From IMG/VR virus record IMGVR_UViG_3300020457_000044, positions 1-32,020 of that record: 32,020 nt of DNA; one strand, given 5' to 3'. Shown here in pieces: positions 24,074 through 30,937 of the stretch (positions are counted from its first letter, which is position 1; each line of letters starts with the position of its first letter). The notes beneath the pieces were generated by a model. It was not told the origin of the DNA. It saw nothing but the letters and a program-made list of their open reading frames with translations, and made no database searches. A program made the translations under genes and the position numbers. This DNA comes from a virus.

Positions 24074-24701
24074 AGACCTTGTCGCAGAAACCACCGATAC
24101 TGGTAGAACTTATAAATGTCCTGATGGCAGTAGTTTTAACAGTGTTACTACTGTGCTTAAAGTTCTTAGCGAAGACGCTATTCAGGCGTGGAGACGCCGT
24201 GTCGGTGAAGATGTGGCAAATAAGATCGGCGTTAGAGCTGCTAATCGCGGTACTGCTGTACATAGCATTATCGAACGGTACCTTGATAACAACGTAGAAT
24301 ATGATAAGGATGTAATGCCAGATGTATTATCAACTTTTAAAGATGTTCAACCTATACTTGATGAAAGTATATCAGAAATACTTGGACTCGAAGCACCATT
24401 ATATTCTAAGCATCTCAAACTCGCCGGACGTGTGGATTGCGTCGGGGTGTTTAATGATAAGCTTAGCATTATAGACTTTAAAACATCAAGAAAATTAAAA
24501 AAGAAAGAATGGATTCATAATTATTTTGCTCAAGCATCAGCTTATGCAATTATGTTTGAAGAAAGAACAGGAATACCAGTTCCACAATTGGTTATCCTTA
24601 TTGCAGTAGATAATGAAAAGCCTCAAGTTTTTATTGAAAAAAGAGACGATTGGACGGATTTATTATTTAAAGCGAAGCAAATCTACGAATCTCGCGTATA
24701 A
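24030..24701 (+). CDS. RecB/Cas4-like PD-(D/E)XK exonuclease
   Basis: 223 residues. NRGTAVHSIIERYL (H78, E82) is the RecB-family N-terminal helix. LAGRVDCVGVF (D136) with LSIIDFKTSRK (D149, K151) is the catalytic core, and QASAYA (Q168) is the QxxxY motif. Typical of single-domain RecB-like exonucleases of marine T4-like phages, probably acting in recombination or DNA processing. The start is TTG within the preceding gene. No ATG lies near the conserved N-terminus. Confidence 0.88.
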   Translation: MRKEFNHNIIELGYEDLVAETTDTGRTYKCPDGSSFNSVTTVLKVLSEDAIQAWRRRVGEDVANKIGVRAANRGTAVHSIIERYLDNNVEYDKDVMPDVLSTFKDVQPILDESISEILGLEAPLYSKHLKLAGRVDCVGVFNDKLSIIDFKTSRKLKKKEWIHNYFAQASAYAIMFEERTGIPVPQLVILIAVDNEKPQVFIEKRDDWTDLLFKAKQIYESRV

Positions 24702-24704
24702 ATA
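24697..24704 (+). promoter_or_regulatory. TATAAATA late-promoter box
   Basis: Exact T4 late consensus overlapping the exonuclease stop. A start near 24710 would be followed by the terminator at 24769, and read-through would reach the BMP gene. Confidence 0.5.
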
Positions 24705-24768
24705 AATCAATTGTGTGCGAATTTATGGAAACTATGAAAACCAATCGAAACATTTTAATTAATTAACC

Positions 24769-24793
24769 AAGACTCCTTCGGGAGTCTTTTTTT
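24769..24793 (+). terminator. Rho-independent terminator with TTCG loop
   Basis: GACTCC-TTCG-GGAGTC with seven T follows AA. A perfect 6-bp stem with a stable tetraloop. It lies only about 7 bases before the ribosome site of the BMP gene. Confidence 0.93.
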
Positions 24794-24808
24794 ATAACAG
24801 GAGGATTT

Positions 24809-25813
24809 ATGATATTAAGAATGAATAGAAGAGAATTTAGTATAGGTACTGCTACTGCAATGGCAGCCTTAACTACTTTCCCAGCTTTTGCTGGAGGTAA
24901 ATTAAAAGTTGCTGGTATATACACTGTACCAACACAACAAAAATGGGTGGCAAGATTACACCTTGCTCTTGATGCCGCAGCTAAGCGTGGTGAGATAGAA
25001 TATGTGTATAATGAAAGTACTGCAAACACCGATTACGTACGAGTTATGAGAGAGTACTGTGACAGCGGTGTAAACATGATTGTAGGAGAAGCATTTGGCA
25101 TAAGTAAAGAAGCAAGAAAAGTTGCAGACGATTATCCAAGTATAGCATTCCTAATGGGTGATCCTTTCAAACCGCACAATGGTAATTTTTCAGTATTTGA
25201 TAACTACATACATGAGCCGTGTTATTTGATGGGAATACTTGCAGGTGAAATGAGTAAGACTAAAAAGATTGGTATGGTCGGCGGATATGCCATAGGCGAA
25301 GTCAACAGATTGTTTCATGCATTTATGAATGGTGCAAGAAGTATGAATCCTGAGTGTGAGTTTAAAGTAACTTATATCGGTTCTTGGTATGATCCTCCAA
25401 AAGCAAAAGAAGCTGCCTTTGCTCAGATTGAAGCGGGTTGTGATATACTATATGCAGAAAGAGCTGGTGTAGTAGATGCTTGCAAAGAAAAAGGAATCCT
25501 TGCATTTGGTAACGTAAATGATATGAACAAAGAAGAAGGTGGAACTGATGTGGTTGTAACTTCTGCATTGTGGCATATGGAAGGTGCTATAGATCATGCA
25601 ATTGCAAAAGTAAAAGCAGGATCTTGGTCAGCTGAAGAATATCATGACTGGACAATGATGGCAAAAGGTGGAGCTTCATTAGCACCATTCTATGAGTTTG
25701 ATAGTAAAATTACTAGAGAAATGAAAGATCATATTGCAAGATTATCTGATGATATTGTTGCAGGTAAATTCACAGTTGAAATTATTGATGATGAACCTAA
25801 GTCAACATTCTAG
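24809..25813 (+). CDS. BMP/PnrA-type periplasmic substrate-binding protein
   Basis: 334 residues. MNRREFSIGTATAMAALTTFPAFA is a twin-arginine-like signal (R at 7-8) ending near residue 27. The mature part (LKVAGIYTVPTQQKWV; the CDSGVNMIVGEAFG region; YLMGILAGEMSKTKKIGMVGG) follows the basic-membrane-protein/nucleoside-binding ABC family. It binds a ligand, probably a nucleoside or purine, for an ABC transporter. No transporter genes are adjacent, so it would use the host's. AGGAGG precedes the ATG. The terminator just upstream means it is expressed either by read-through or from a start inside the terminator region. A host-derived auxiliary gene is likely. Confidence 0.85.
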   Translation: MILRMNRREFSIGTATAMAALTTFPAFAGGKLKVAGIYTVPTQQKWVARLHLALDAAAKRGEIEYVYNESTANTDYVRVMREYCDSGVNMIVGEAFGISKEARKVADDYPSIAFLMGDPFKPHNGNFSVFDNYIHEPCYLMGILAGEMSKTKKIGMVGGYAIGEVNRLFHAFMNGARSMNPECEFKVTYIGSWYDPPKAKEAAFAQIEAGCDILYAERAGVVDACKEKGILAFGNVNDMNKEEGGTDVVVTSALWHMEGAIDHAIAKVKAGSWSAEEYHDWTMMAKGGASLAPFYEFDSKITREMKDHIARLSDDIVAGKFTVEIIDDEPKSTF

Positions 25814-25821
25814 GAGGTAGC

Positions 25822-25884
25822 ATGTCTCAAGAGGAATATCAAAAATATATAGATCTTCTCAAGAAAATATTGAACGTTAAATAA
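25822..25884 (+). CDS. 20-residue small ORF
   Basis: Product MSQEEYQKYIDLLKKILNVK, an amphipathic helix. AGGAGG lies 5 bases before the ATG and overlaps the BMP stop. Good translation signals support expression, but its role is unknown. Confidence 0.45.
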   Translation: MSQEEYQKYIDLLKKILNVK

Positions 25885-25891
25885 ACTTTAT

Positions 25892-25899
25892 TATAAATA
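25892..25899 (+). promoter_or_regulatory. TATAAATA late-promoter box
   Basis: Exact consensus in a short gap. A start near 25905 gives a leader containing TAGGAGAA before the ATG at 25932. Confidence 0.55.
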
Positions 25900-25931
25900 A
25901 TACTACATTCATAAAACTGTAGGAGAATGAA

Positions 25932-26393
25932 ATGGTCGTAACAGAAGCTATGCTTGTAAGTATGGAAGAGCTACAAAGACATGCCGGCGATATGGAAAAT
26001 CATGTTAAAACCATGATGGAAGATGAAGGTCGGCGGCATGGCATGGAACTTGACCGAAGAAGAAATGCCAGAGAACTTTGGAATGAGTTGAATAAACACA
26101 TGGCAAATTGCGAAGGACATGAGCCTGAGCATACACATGCAGACGGAACTACTCATGCACATGAAGGTGGTGATATGCCGCATGAACATGGTGAGGGTGG
26201 AGCAATTCTTATGAACGCATCTGGTGAAGATGATATGGGAATTGATGAAGCAGCTGCAATGCCAGATGACGGTGTTATGGAAGGAAGTCAAGGCTCAGGT
26301 GAATATCTACCTGATCCTGCGGCACAAGCTGCTGGAATGGCACCTCCAATTGAAGTTGATGAAGATGATACTGACAGTAACGCAAAGAGCTAA
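25932..26393 (+). CDS. His-rich acidic protein with SAP/HeH-like motif
   Basis: 153 residues. Residues 30-56 contain EGRRHGMELDRRRNARELWNEL, resembling the motif of the protein at 15158. Residues 63-86 hold seven histidines (HEPEHTHADGTTHAHEGG and onward), a likely metal-binding stretch. The rest is Glu/Asp/Gly-rich and flexible. Its last 29 bases overlap the Fe-S carrier gene, which may hint at a link in metal handling. Confidence 0.65.
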   Translation: MVVTEAMLVSMEELQRHAGDMENHVKTMMEDEGRRHGMELDRRRNARELWNELNKHMANCEGHEPEHTHADGTTHAHEGGDMPHEHGEGGAILMNASGEDDMGIDEAAAMPDDGVMEGSQGSGEYLPDPAAQAAGMAPPIEVDEDDTDSNAKS

Positions 26394-26649
26394 AGATTAT
26401 CTTCAAAAAGTAGGCGAGCCTAATGTATCTCTCTCCGTAAAAGGAGGGGGATGCTCTGGTTTTAAATATGAATGGGGTACTACAGATAAAGATCCTACGG
26501 TTGAAAATCTGTACTTGGATCCCATGGCCGAGATGTTTGTTTTCGGTTGTACAGTAGATTATGTAGAAGAACTAGGTGGTAGTTACCTAGCAGTACTGAA
26601 CCCAAATGCAAAAGCTCAGTGCGGATGTGGTGAGAGCTTTGCGGTTTAA
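26365..26649 (+). CDS. IscA/HesB-type iron-sulfur carrier
   Basis: 94 residues with the A-type carrier cysteines C30 (GGGCSG), C86 and C88 (QCGCGE). It holds or delivers Fe-S clusters. The C-terminus ends normally (ESFAV). The ATG at 26365 is preferred; an ATG at 26359 adds two residues. Phages of marine bacteria carry such genes. A client could be a host Fe-S enzyme; the class II reductase itself needs none. Confidence 0.87.
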   Translation: MILTVTQRAKDYLQKVGEPNVSLSVKGGGCSGFKYEWGTTDKDPTVENLYLDPMAEMFVFGCTVDYVEELGGSYLAVLNPNAKAQCGCGESFAV

Positions 26650-26660
26650 AAGGAGAGATT

Positions 26661-26915
26661 ATGGAATATTTTATAGTAGCACTAATGACACTCGTGGATC
26701 CAGTCTTTGGAACACAAAACGTATATGTTTTCACTAAACCTCATGCAACAATGCAGGAATGTAAGATGTACGCAGTTGCAAATATACCAGCAATAAGCGA
26801 AACTCTATATAAGAATTTTGGTCCAGAGGATAAACCCTCTATGATTACATGCGTGACAGAAAAAACTATCAAAGAATTTGCTATACCTGCAGAATCTCCT
26901 GGAGAGGAGATATGA
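26661..26915 (+). CDS. Small Cys-containing protein with hydrophobic N-terminus
   Basis: 84 residues. Residues 1-18 are hydrophobic with no positive start. ATMQECKMYAVAN and MITCVTEKT carry the two Cys. Plan shared with the proteins at 22864 and 29221. AAGGAGAG precedes the ATG and the stop overlaps the next ATG. Confidence 0.65.
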   Translation: MEYFIVALMTLVDPVFGTQNVYVFTKPHATMQECKMYAVANIPAISETLYKNFGPEDKPSMITCVTEKTIKEFAIPAESPGEEI

Positions 26916-27409
26916 AAAAGAAAGTTAAACAACTACAAAAAAAGGTGAATACAATGGATATGAGCGTTCAATGGTTATTAACTAATCCGGTTACAACAGC
27001 ATTAGTAGGATTAGTAATATTTTATATAGGACTAAAAATGTTTTCAGGAGGCATGAAGTCTATGGGTAATATGGAACACCTAACATGGTTTTTAGGAAAT
27101 CCAATTTACATGTTCTTCGGTGGAATCATAATGACGCTAGCATGGCAATCGAGTTCATTATCAACTACAGCAATTATTGCGTTAGTTGCATCTGGAGCTC
27201 TACCTCTTCCAGCCGCGGTTGCTTGTGTACTAGGTGCAAATATAGGTACTACCGGCACCATTTGGTTGGCAGGTTTCTTTGTATCCGATGGCATACCGAA
27301 AGGTGATACATTACGAATTGCAATGGCACATACAGGCATGAACTTGTTTATGGCTATCATGCTTCTTCCATTTGTGCATCATATAGCAAAATACCTCAGT
27401 AAATTTTAA
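26912..27409 (+). CDS. Half-size Na+/Pi cotransporter-like membrane protein
   Basis: 165 residues with a basic N-terminus and about four hydrophobic segments. WQSSSLSTTAI (QSSS at 79-82) and LGANIGTT (108-114) are the signature of the Na/Pi-cotransporter II family. Full transporters carry two such repeats in inverted topology; only one is present here, so the protein may work as a dimer or modify a host transporter. It overlaps the previous stop as ATGA. The second regulatory module follows its stop directly. Confidence 0.8.
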   Translation: MKKKVKQLQKKVNTMDMSVQWLLTNPVTTALVGLVIFYIGLKMFSGGMKSMGNMEHLTWFLGNPIYMFFGGIIMTLAWQSSSLSTTAIIALVASGALPLPAAVACVLGANIGTTGTIWLAGFFVSDGIPKGDTLRIAMAHTGMNLFMAIMLLPFVHHIAKYLSKF

Positions 27410-27411
27410 AG

Positions 27412-27429
27412 TGTGACATTTATATCACA
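27412..27429. promoter_or_regulatory. 18-bp palindromic operator-like element, copy 2 (inverted)
   Basis: Reverse complement of the 4711-4728 element, all 18 bases identical. It lies two bases after the stop of the Na/Pi-like gene, before the same terminator and promoter. Confidence 0.6.
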
Positions 27430-27443
27430 GTACTTGAAAAAAG

Positions 27444-27465
27444 TGCAGCTAGGCTGCATTTTTTT
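27444..27465 (+). terminator. Rho-independent terminator, copy 2
   Basis: TGCAGC-TAG-GCTGCA with seven T, identical to copy 1. Confidence 0.85.
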
Positions 27466-27466
27466 G

Positions 27467-27495
27467 TTTACTTCTGCTGAAAAATGGTTTATACT
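27467..27495 (+). promoter_or_regulatory. Sigma-70-type promoter, module copy 2
   Basis: TTTACT, 17 bases, TATACT, two bases after the T-run. Leader with GATGGAGAA before the nucleotidase ATG, as in copies 1 and 3. Confidence 0.75.
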
Positions 27496-27536
27496 AGTTA
27501 TATAAAGTAAAAAAATAACGATGGAGAATTTATAAT

Positions 27537-28067
27537 ATGAGTGTAATTTATTTAGATATGGACGGAGTTCTTGCAAACTTCTTTGATAAATTTGCGGAAT
27601 ACTTTGAAAAACCGCATTGGAAACAAATTCCTAATAAACTTCAAGCGATTGAAGAATTAAAAGGAACTGATTTCTTTTATACACTACTTCCTTTCGAAAA
27701 TACTCAAGAACTTGTATACCATGTTCGAAAAGTTGCCGAAGAAAATGATTTAGAATGGGGAATCAATTCATCACCATTAAGAGGTGATAGAGATAACTCT
27801 GCATATCATAAAAGAAGATGGCTTGAAAAGAACGGCATAGCCGATCATCTTAAGATTGAAAACTTGATCTTCACAGGTCAAAAAGAAAACTATGCAACCG
27901 AAACAGTCGGTGGAATGCCAAACATTTTGATTGATGATAAACCATCAAACATTCAAAAATGGGAAGCCAAAGGCGGTATCGGTATCAGATACCAAGCCAA
28001 TAAGGATTCTTTAGATTATTTAAAAGATAAGCTTAAAGCAGCCATCTACAAGTTAGAAGATATATAA
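27537..28067 (+). CDS. HAD-family 5'(3')-deoxyribonucleotidase
   Basis: 176 residues. YLDMDGVLANF (D7, D9) is the HAD nucleophile loop. SSPLRG and ILIDDKPSNI (D-D) complete the active site. Removes phosphate from (deoxy)nucleoside monophosphates, so it may balance or recycle pools alongside the reductase. It is the first gene after the second promoter module and follows GATGGAG. Confidence 0.88.
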   Translation: MSVIYLDMDGVLANFFDKFAEYFEKPHWKQIPNKLQAIEELKGTDFFYTLLPFENTQELVYHVRKVAEENDLEWGINSSPLRGDRDNSAYHKRRWLEKNGIADHLKIENLIFTGQKENYATETVGGMPNILIDDKPSNIQKWEAKGGIGIRYQANKDSLDYLKDKLKAAIYKLEDI

Positions 28068-28070
28068 ATA
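28063..28070 (+). promoter_or_regulatory. TATAAATA late-promoter box
   Basis: Exact consensus ending 6 bases before the ATG at 28076. With the T4 spacing the transcript would begin on the A of that ATG, so it would be leaderless. No ribosome site is seen. Confidence 0.6.
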
Positions 28071-28075
28071 ACTGC

Positions 28076-28348
28076 ATGGCAGAAATATTTGATTTTGGCT
28101 TTACAGCCGTAACAGAAGAAGAATTAGAAGCAGTACAAAAAGCCACCAGCACAGCAGCTGCGGTGGAGTCGACTGCGTCTGAAGTGAAAGAAAGACTGGA
28201 TAAGCTATATAACGCTATTCAACCTCTTTTGACGAACCTCAAGGCAAATCCAGAGAAGGAATATATTCTCTGGCCGAATCGTCTTGATAAAGTAGAACAA
28301 TTTGAAGATTATATACAGGGGATTTATAATGGGAAAAAAACGACATAG
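28076..28348 (+). CDS. Conserved T4-like protein, unknown function
   Basis: 90 residues. IFDFGFTAVTEEEL at the start and LYNAIQPLLTNLKANPEKEYILWPNRLDKVE are familiar from marine T4-like phages. Helical with an Ala/Thr-rich middle. The late box directly before it suggests a late, perhaps structural, product. Overlaps the next gene by 20 bases. Confidence 0.8.
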   Translation: MAEIFDFGFTAVTEEELEAVQKATSTAAAVESTASEVKERLDKLYNAIQPLLTNLKANPEKEYILWPNRLDKVEQFEDYIQGIYNGKKTT

Positions 28349-28592
28349 CACTGGCTACACCTCAAAAGGTGAAAGACGAAACGTAAGCAAAGCTACCAAA
28401 AAGGCAGTCCGTAAAGAGTATTTGGAGAATGGTAATGTTTTGTTTAATAAATTTGAAGCATGGAGAGCAGGCAAAAACGTGATGTTAACCATGCCAAATC
28501 CAAATAAAAATGAAACGAATAAAAGATTTATTCGAGTCAAAGCAACACATGTTTGGGGTAATCCAAACTATGTGAAAAAGAAATCAGCATAA
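28329..28592 (+). CDS. Small basic conserved phage protein
   Basis: 87 residues from the ATG at 28329, with AGGGGA upstream. GKKRHSTGYTSKGERRNVSK at the start is a pattern known in T4-like marine phages. It may bind RNA or DNA; role unknown. Confidence 0.75.
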   Translation: MGKKRHSTGYTSKGERRNVSKATKKAVRKEYLENGNVLFNKFEAWRAGKNVMLTMPNPNKNETNKRFIRVKATHVWGNPNYVKKKSA

Positions 28593-28602
28593 GGATAATA
28601 AA

Positions 28603-29130
28603 ATGGCAGCAGCAAATTTCGAAAAAGCACTTAAAACTATATTACATCATGAAGGCGGATATGTCAATCATCCTAGAGATCCGGGCGGAATGACAAATCT
28701 TGGAGTGACAAAACGAGTTTGGGAAGAATGGACACAGGTTGAAGCAGATGAAAGAGACATGAGATCTCTTACACCTGAAAAAGTTGGTCCTCTTTACAAA
28801 GCACGTTATTGGGATAAAGTAAAGGGTGATGATCTACCTTCAGGTTTAGATCTTGCAGTGTTTGACTGGGCAGTAAATTCAGGACCTGGACGAGCAGCAA
28901 AGAAACTTCAGGCTATGATTGGTACTACAGTTGATGGCGGAATTGGTCCAAACACATTAAAGAAGGTTGCTTCTCATGTTAAGAAAGAAGGACTAAAAGA
29001 AACTATTGAAGAATATACAAAAGTCAGACAAGATTTTTATGAGTCATTAAGTACATTTGACGCATTTGGAAGAGGATGGACTCGTAGAAATAATGAAACA
29101 TGCGAAATGGCATGTGCAATGGCTAAGTAA
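28603..29130 (+). CDS. GH108-type endolysin (N-acetylmuramidase)
   Basis: 175 residues. HHEGGYVNHPRDPGGMTNLGVT (E17 catalytic) is the GH108 signature, and LAVFDWAVNSGPGRAAKKLQ with VDGGIGPNTL is the C-terminal peptidoglycan-binding part. No signal peptide, so it needs a holin; candidates lie at 16959 and 13764. Cuts the cell wall at lysis. Just downstream, minus-strand genes run toward it. Confidence 0.9.
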   Translation: MAAANFEKALKTILHHEGGYVNHPRDPGGMTNLGVTKRVWEEWTQVEADERDMRSLTPEKVGPLYKARYWDKVKGDDLPSGLDLAVFDWAVNSGPGRAAKKLQAMIGTTVDGGIGPNTLKKVASHVKKEGLKETIEEYTKVRQDFYESLSTFDAFGRGWTRRNNETCEMACAMAK

Positions 29131-29220
29131 TGGAAATCATTTTAACTTTATGGGTAATAGAAATATGTGTAAACTTATTGCAATCTTCATAAGCTGGCCT
29201 TGGGAATTAAAACACGAGGA

Positions 29221-29439
29221 TTAGTATAATCCTGGCGTATTAGTTGCAATCCACACAGGCTTGCAGTATGCAGTAGCCTTATGTTCATCGGGAACTATCG
29301 AGTAATGTTGATAGTTCCCATATCTTTTTACAACTCTTGATGCAAAATAATTGCAATCATTGATGTCTCTGAAATACATAGGGTTTCTCTTTAATTCCTT
29401 ATCACCAATTAGTAGCACAAGTAAGAAAGCGTGTATCAT
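29221..29439 (-). CDS. Small protein with hydrophobic N-terminus and two cysteines
   Basis: 72 residues. MIHAFLLVLLIGD is a very short hydrophobic start. DINDCNYFASRVV and TAYCKPVWI carry the two Cys. Overlaps the upstream gene on the same strand by 4 bases. Similar in plan to the proteins at 22864 and 26661. Confidence 0.6.
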   Translation of the reverse strand: MIHAFLLVLLIGDKELKRNPMYFRDINDCNYFASRVVKRYGNYQHYSIVPDEHKATAYCKPVWIATNTPGLY

Positions 29440-29756
29440 TTAAATGGATCCTTCCACTTTTCTTTTTTTCTTGCTATCTTAGGTGTTTGACTTAACGTCA
29501 TTTTAAACTCTTCCTTTGTAGGTAACTTTGCTTCATATTCTTCTTGCTTTTTCTTTTGATCTGCAAACCTCGGAGTCTCACGCATGTTGAGCTGAGCTTT
29601 AAACCTTTGAATTACAGGCTTAGCATTACCACTGAAACGTATAAACTCTTTTATTGCAAGATACGAATGACCTTTAAACATAAGCTTTCCGTCTACAATA
29701 ACTGAGCCTTTTGGAGCTTCAATTTCAAGTATTATGTTTTCGTATTGATACTTCAT
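29436..29756 (-). CDS. Small basic protein, unknown function
   Basis: 106 residues. The N-terminal beta-rich half (MKYQYENIILEIEAPKGSVI) is followed by a long charged helix. Overlaps both neighbours by 4 bases in the same operon. No family recognised. Confidence 0.65.
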   Translation of the reverse strand: MKYQYENIILEIEAPKGSVIVDGKLMFKGHSYLAIKEFIRFSGNAKPVIQRFKAQLNMRETPRFADQKKKQEEYEAKLPTKEEFKMTLSQTPKIARKKEKWKDPFK

Positions 29757-30142
29757 TTCTTTTTAAACGAATCATTTAATGAATCTACTACACTATCTAT
29801 ATTTGGTTCTTTTCCGTTAGGACTATATTTACACCTGTATGATGCAGGACAGAACCCTTCAACTACAAGCTGGTATGTGTCATTGGCACCTCTGTACAGG
29901 CAAACCTGCTGGCCGCTTTTAGTTTTTACAACTTTATATCTTCGACAAGTAATATATTTTGGGTCTTCTCTCACACCTCTTCGTATTTCCTGTTCCCATG
30001 TCCAATCACTTGGTTTTTTAAGAAAGCAGGTAAAACATTGAAAAATATTTTTAGGTTGTTTTGTTTCAGACCACGCGATATTACTCGAAGGGATTAAAAT
30101 CATCAAGACTACGACGCCGACCATGTTGTAATATTTTTTCAT
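29753..30142 (-). CDS. Secreted Cys-rich small protein
   Basis: 129 residues. Residues 1-25 form a signal peptide (KKYYNMVGVVVLMILIPSS; cleavage near AWS). The mature part has about six cysteines, in CFTCF, ITCRR, QVCLY, FCPASYRC, suggesting disulfides in the periplasm. Function unknown; a spanin or host-surface role is conceivable. Its 5' end overlaps a 51-residue membrane ORF. Confidence 0.65.
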   Translation of the reverse strand: MKKYYNMVGVVVLMILIPSSNIAWSETKQPKNIFQCFTCFLKKPSDWTWEQEIRRGVREDPKYITCRRYKVVKTKSGQQVCLYRGANDTYQLVVEGFCPASYRCKYSPNGKEPNIDSVVDSLNDSFKKK

Positions 30143-30236
30143 TTAACCTCACAAAACCCCATACCGCGAGTAGACACACCCACATTGTGTTATAGTCATC
30201 CCACGGTACGAATAGATGATAGATGGATTCTACCAT
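30081..30236 (-). CDS. 51-residue membrane ORF overlapping its neighbours
   Basis: Product begins MVESIYHLFVPWDDYNTMWV, with one hydrophobic segment (about 18-30) and a basic tail. Its ATG overlaps the stop of the upstream gene (30230) by 7 bases, and its last 62 bases overlap the secreted-protein gene in another frame. The overlap is typical of compact lysis genes, but no ribosome site of note is seen. Confidence 0.5.
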   Translation of the reverse strand: MVESIYHLFVPWDDYNTMWVCLLAVWGFVRLNEKILQHGRRRSLDDFNPFE

Positions 30237-30724
30237 GCTGGATTAATATAGCCTCTGGTTTCTAAGAATAAGTAACCCATAAAACCTAAGGCGCCAGCAA
30301 TCACTAAGCAAAGAAAAGTAACTCCAATGATTTCTATAAGTCTTCTTCTACGCTCTTCCTGCGCATATATCGCCTCTTGTCTCTTCTTTCTTATTGATGC
30401 TTCTGTTGCTAAAAGTTCTTGCCAAGCACTCGGACCTCGTGTAAAAGAGATGATTTGTTTGAGTTCTTCTCTCATATCTTCTGCTTTTTTCTTAGCCATA
30501 AGCGATTGTAAAGCCTCCTCTTCTACTGAGCCAGCCGCAAATAGTTTCTTAAACAATGGTGGTTTCTTACTATACTCTTCAGATTTTTTAATGTCACTTA
30601 CGGCACTCATCCATCTGCCGAGATCGGCACCCATTGATTCTATATCACGACCCGCTGAAAACCCTTTTTTAATAAGGGAAAATGCACTCGACGCAGTGGC
30701 CAGCGCTGTTACTGGATCAATCAC
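30230..30724 (-). CDS. Helical protein with C-terminal membrane anchor
   Basis: 164 residues. A charged helical body is followed by a hydrophobic segment at about 131-153 (IIGVTFLCLVIAGALGFMGYLF). The N-terminal helix is Ala-rich (ALATASSAFSLIKKG). It leads the minus-strand group of five genes beside the endolysin gene, so a lysis or envelope role is possible. Confidence 0.65.
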   Translation of the reverse strand: MIDPVTALATASSAFSLIKKGFSAGRDIESMGADLGRWMSAVSDIKKSEEYSKKPPLFKKLFAAGSVEEEALQSLMAKKKAEDMREELKQIISFTRGPSAWQELLATEASIRKKRQEAIYAQEERRRRLIEIIGVTFLCLVIAGALGFMGYLFLETRGYINPAW

Positions 30725-30761
30725 GGTAAATTTCCTTCCATTCCTATTATATTGTATTTAT

Positions 30762-30789
30762 AAAAAAGTGCGGCTTCGATGCATTTTTT
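30762..30789. terminator. Bidirectional terminator-like hairpin
   Basis: A-run, TGCG-GCTTCGA-TGCA and T-run of six. A weaker relative of copies 1 and 2; only the T-run and the AAAGTGC start are shared. It separates the minus-strand group from the promoters on its right. Confidence 0.55.
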
Positions 30790-30791
30790 CC

Positions 30792-30820
30792 TTTACATTC
30801 AAATAAAAGTGTGGTAGAAT
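30792..30820 (+). promoter_or_regulatory. Sigma-70-type promoter, copy 3a
   Basis: TTTACA, 17 bases ending in TGG, TAGAAT. Positions 30805-30828 are repeated exactly at 30922-30945. Confidence 0.65.
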
Positions 30821-30853
30821 AGTATCATGATCAAATTAAAACATAAGTTCAAC

Positions 30854-30871
30854 TGTGATAAAAATGTCACA
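30854..30871. promoter_or_regulatory. 18-bp palindromic operator-like element, copy 3
   Basis: TGTGATAAAAATGTCACA: same half-sites and spacing as copies 1 and 2. It lies between the two promoter copies. Confidence 0.55.
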
Positions 30872-30908
30872 CCATATAAAAAAAATGCAACCAACTGCAG
30901 ATTAATGG

Positions 30909-30937
30909 TGTACATTTACAGAAAAGTGTGGTAGAAT
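30909..30937 (+). promoter_or_regulatory. Sigma-70-type promoter, copy 3b
   Basis: TGTACA, 17 bases ending in TGG, TAGAAT, followed by an A-run and GATGGAG before the ATG at 30971. Confidence 0.7.

Noticed and set aside
27106-27360. 84-codon minus-strand frame inside the Na/Pi-like gene
   Set aside because: Shadow of the plus-strand gene, which has the family signature and good coupling to its neighbour.
29130-29220. Two very short ORFs (about 20 codons each) after the endolysin, for example one starting MEIILTLWVIEIC
   Set aside because: No clear ribosome site and no overlap logic with neighbours. They may be chance in a short gap between converging genes.
30827-30934. 35-codon ORF (starts MIKLKHKFNC) that begins at the predicted start of promoter 3a
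   Set aside because: It overlaps the operator-like palindrome and the second promoter, ends inside its -10 box and has no ribosome site. Regulatory DNA explains the bases better.
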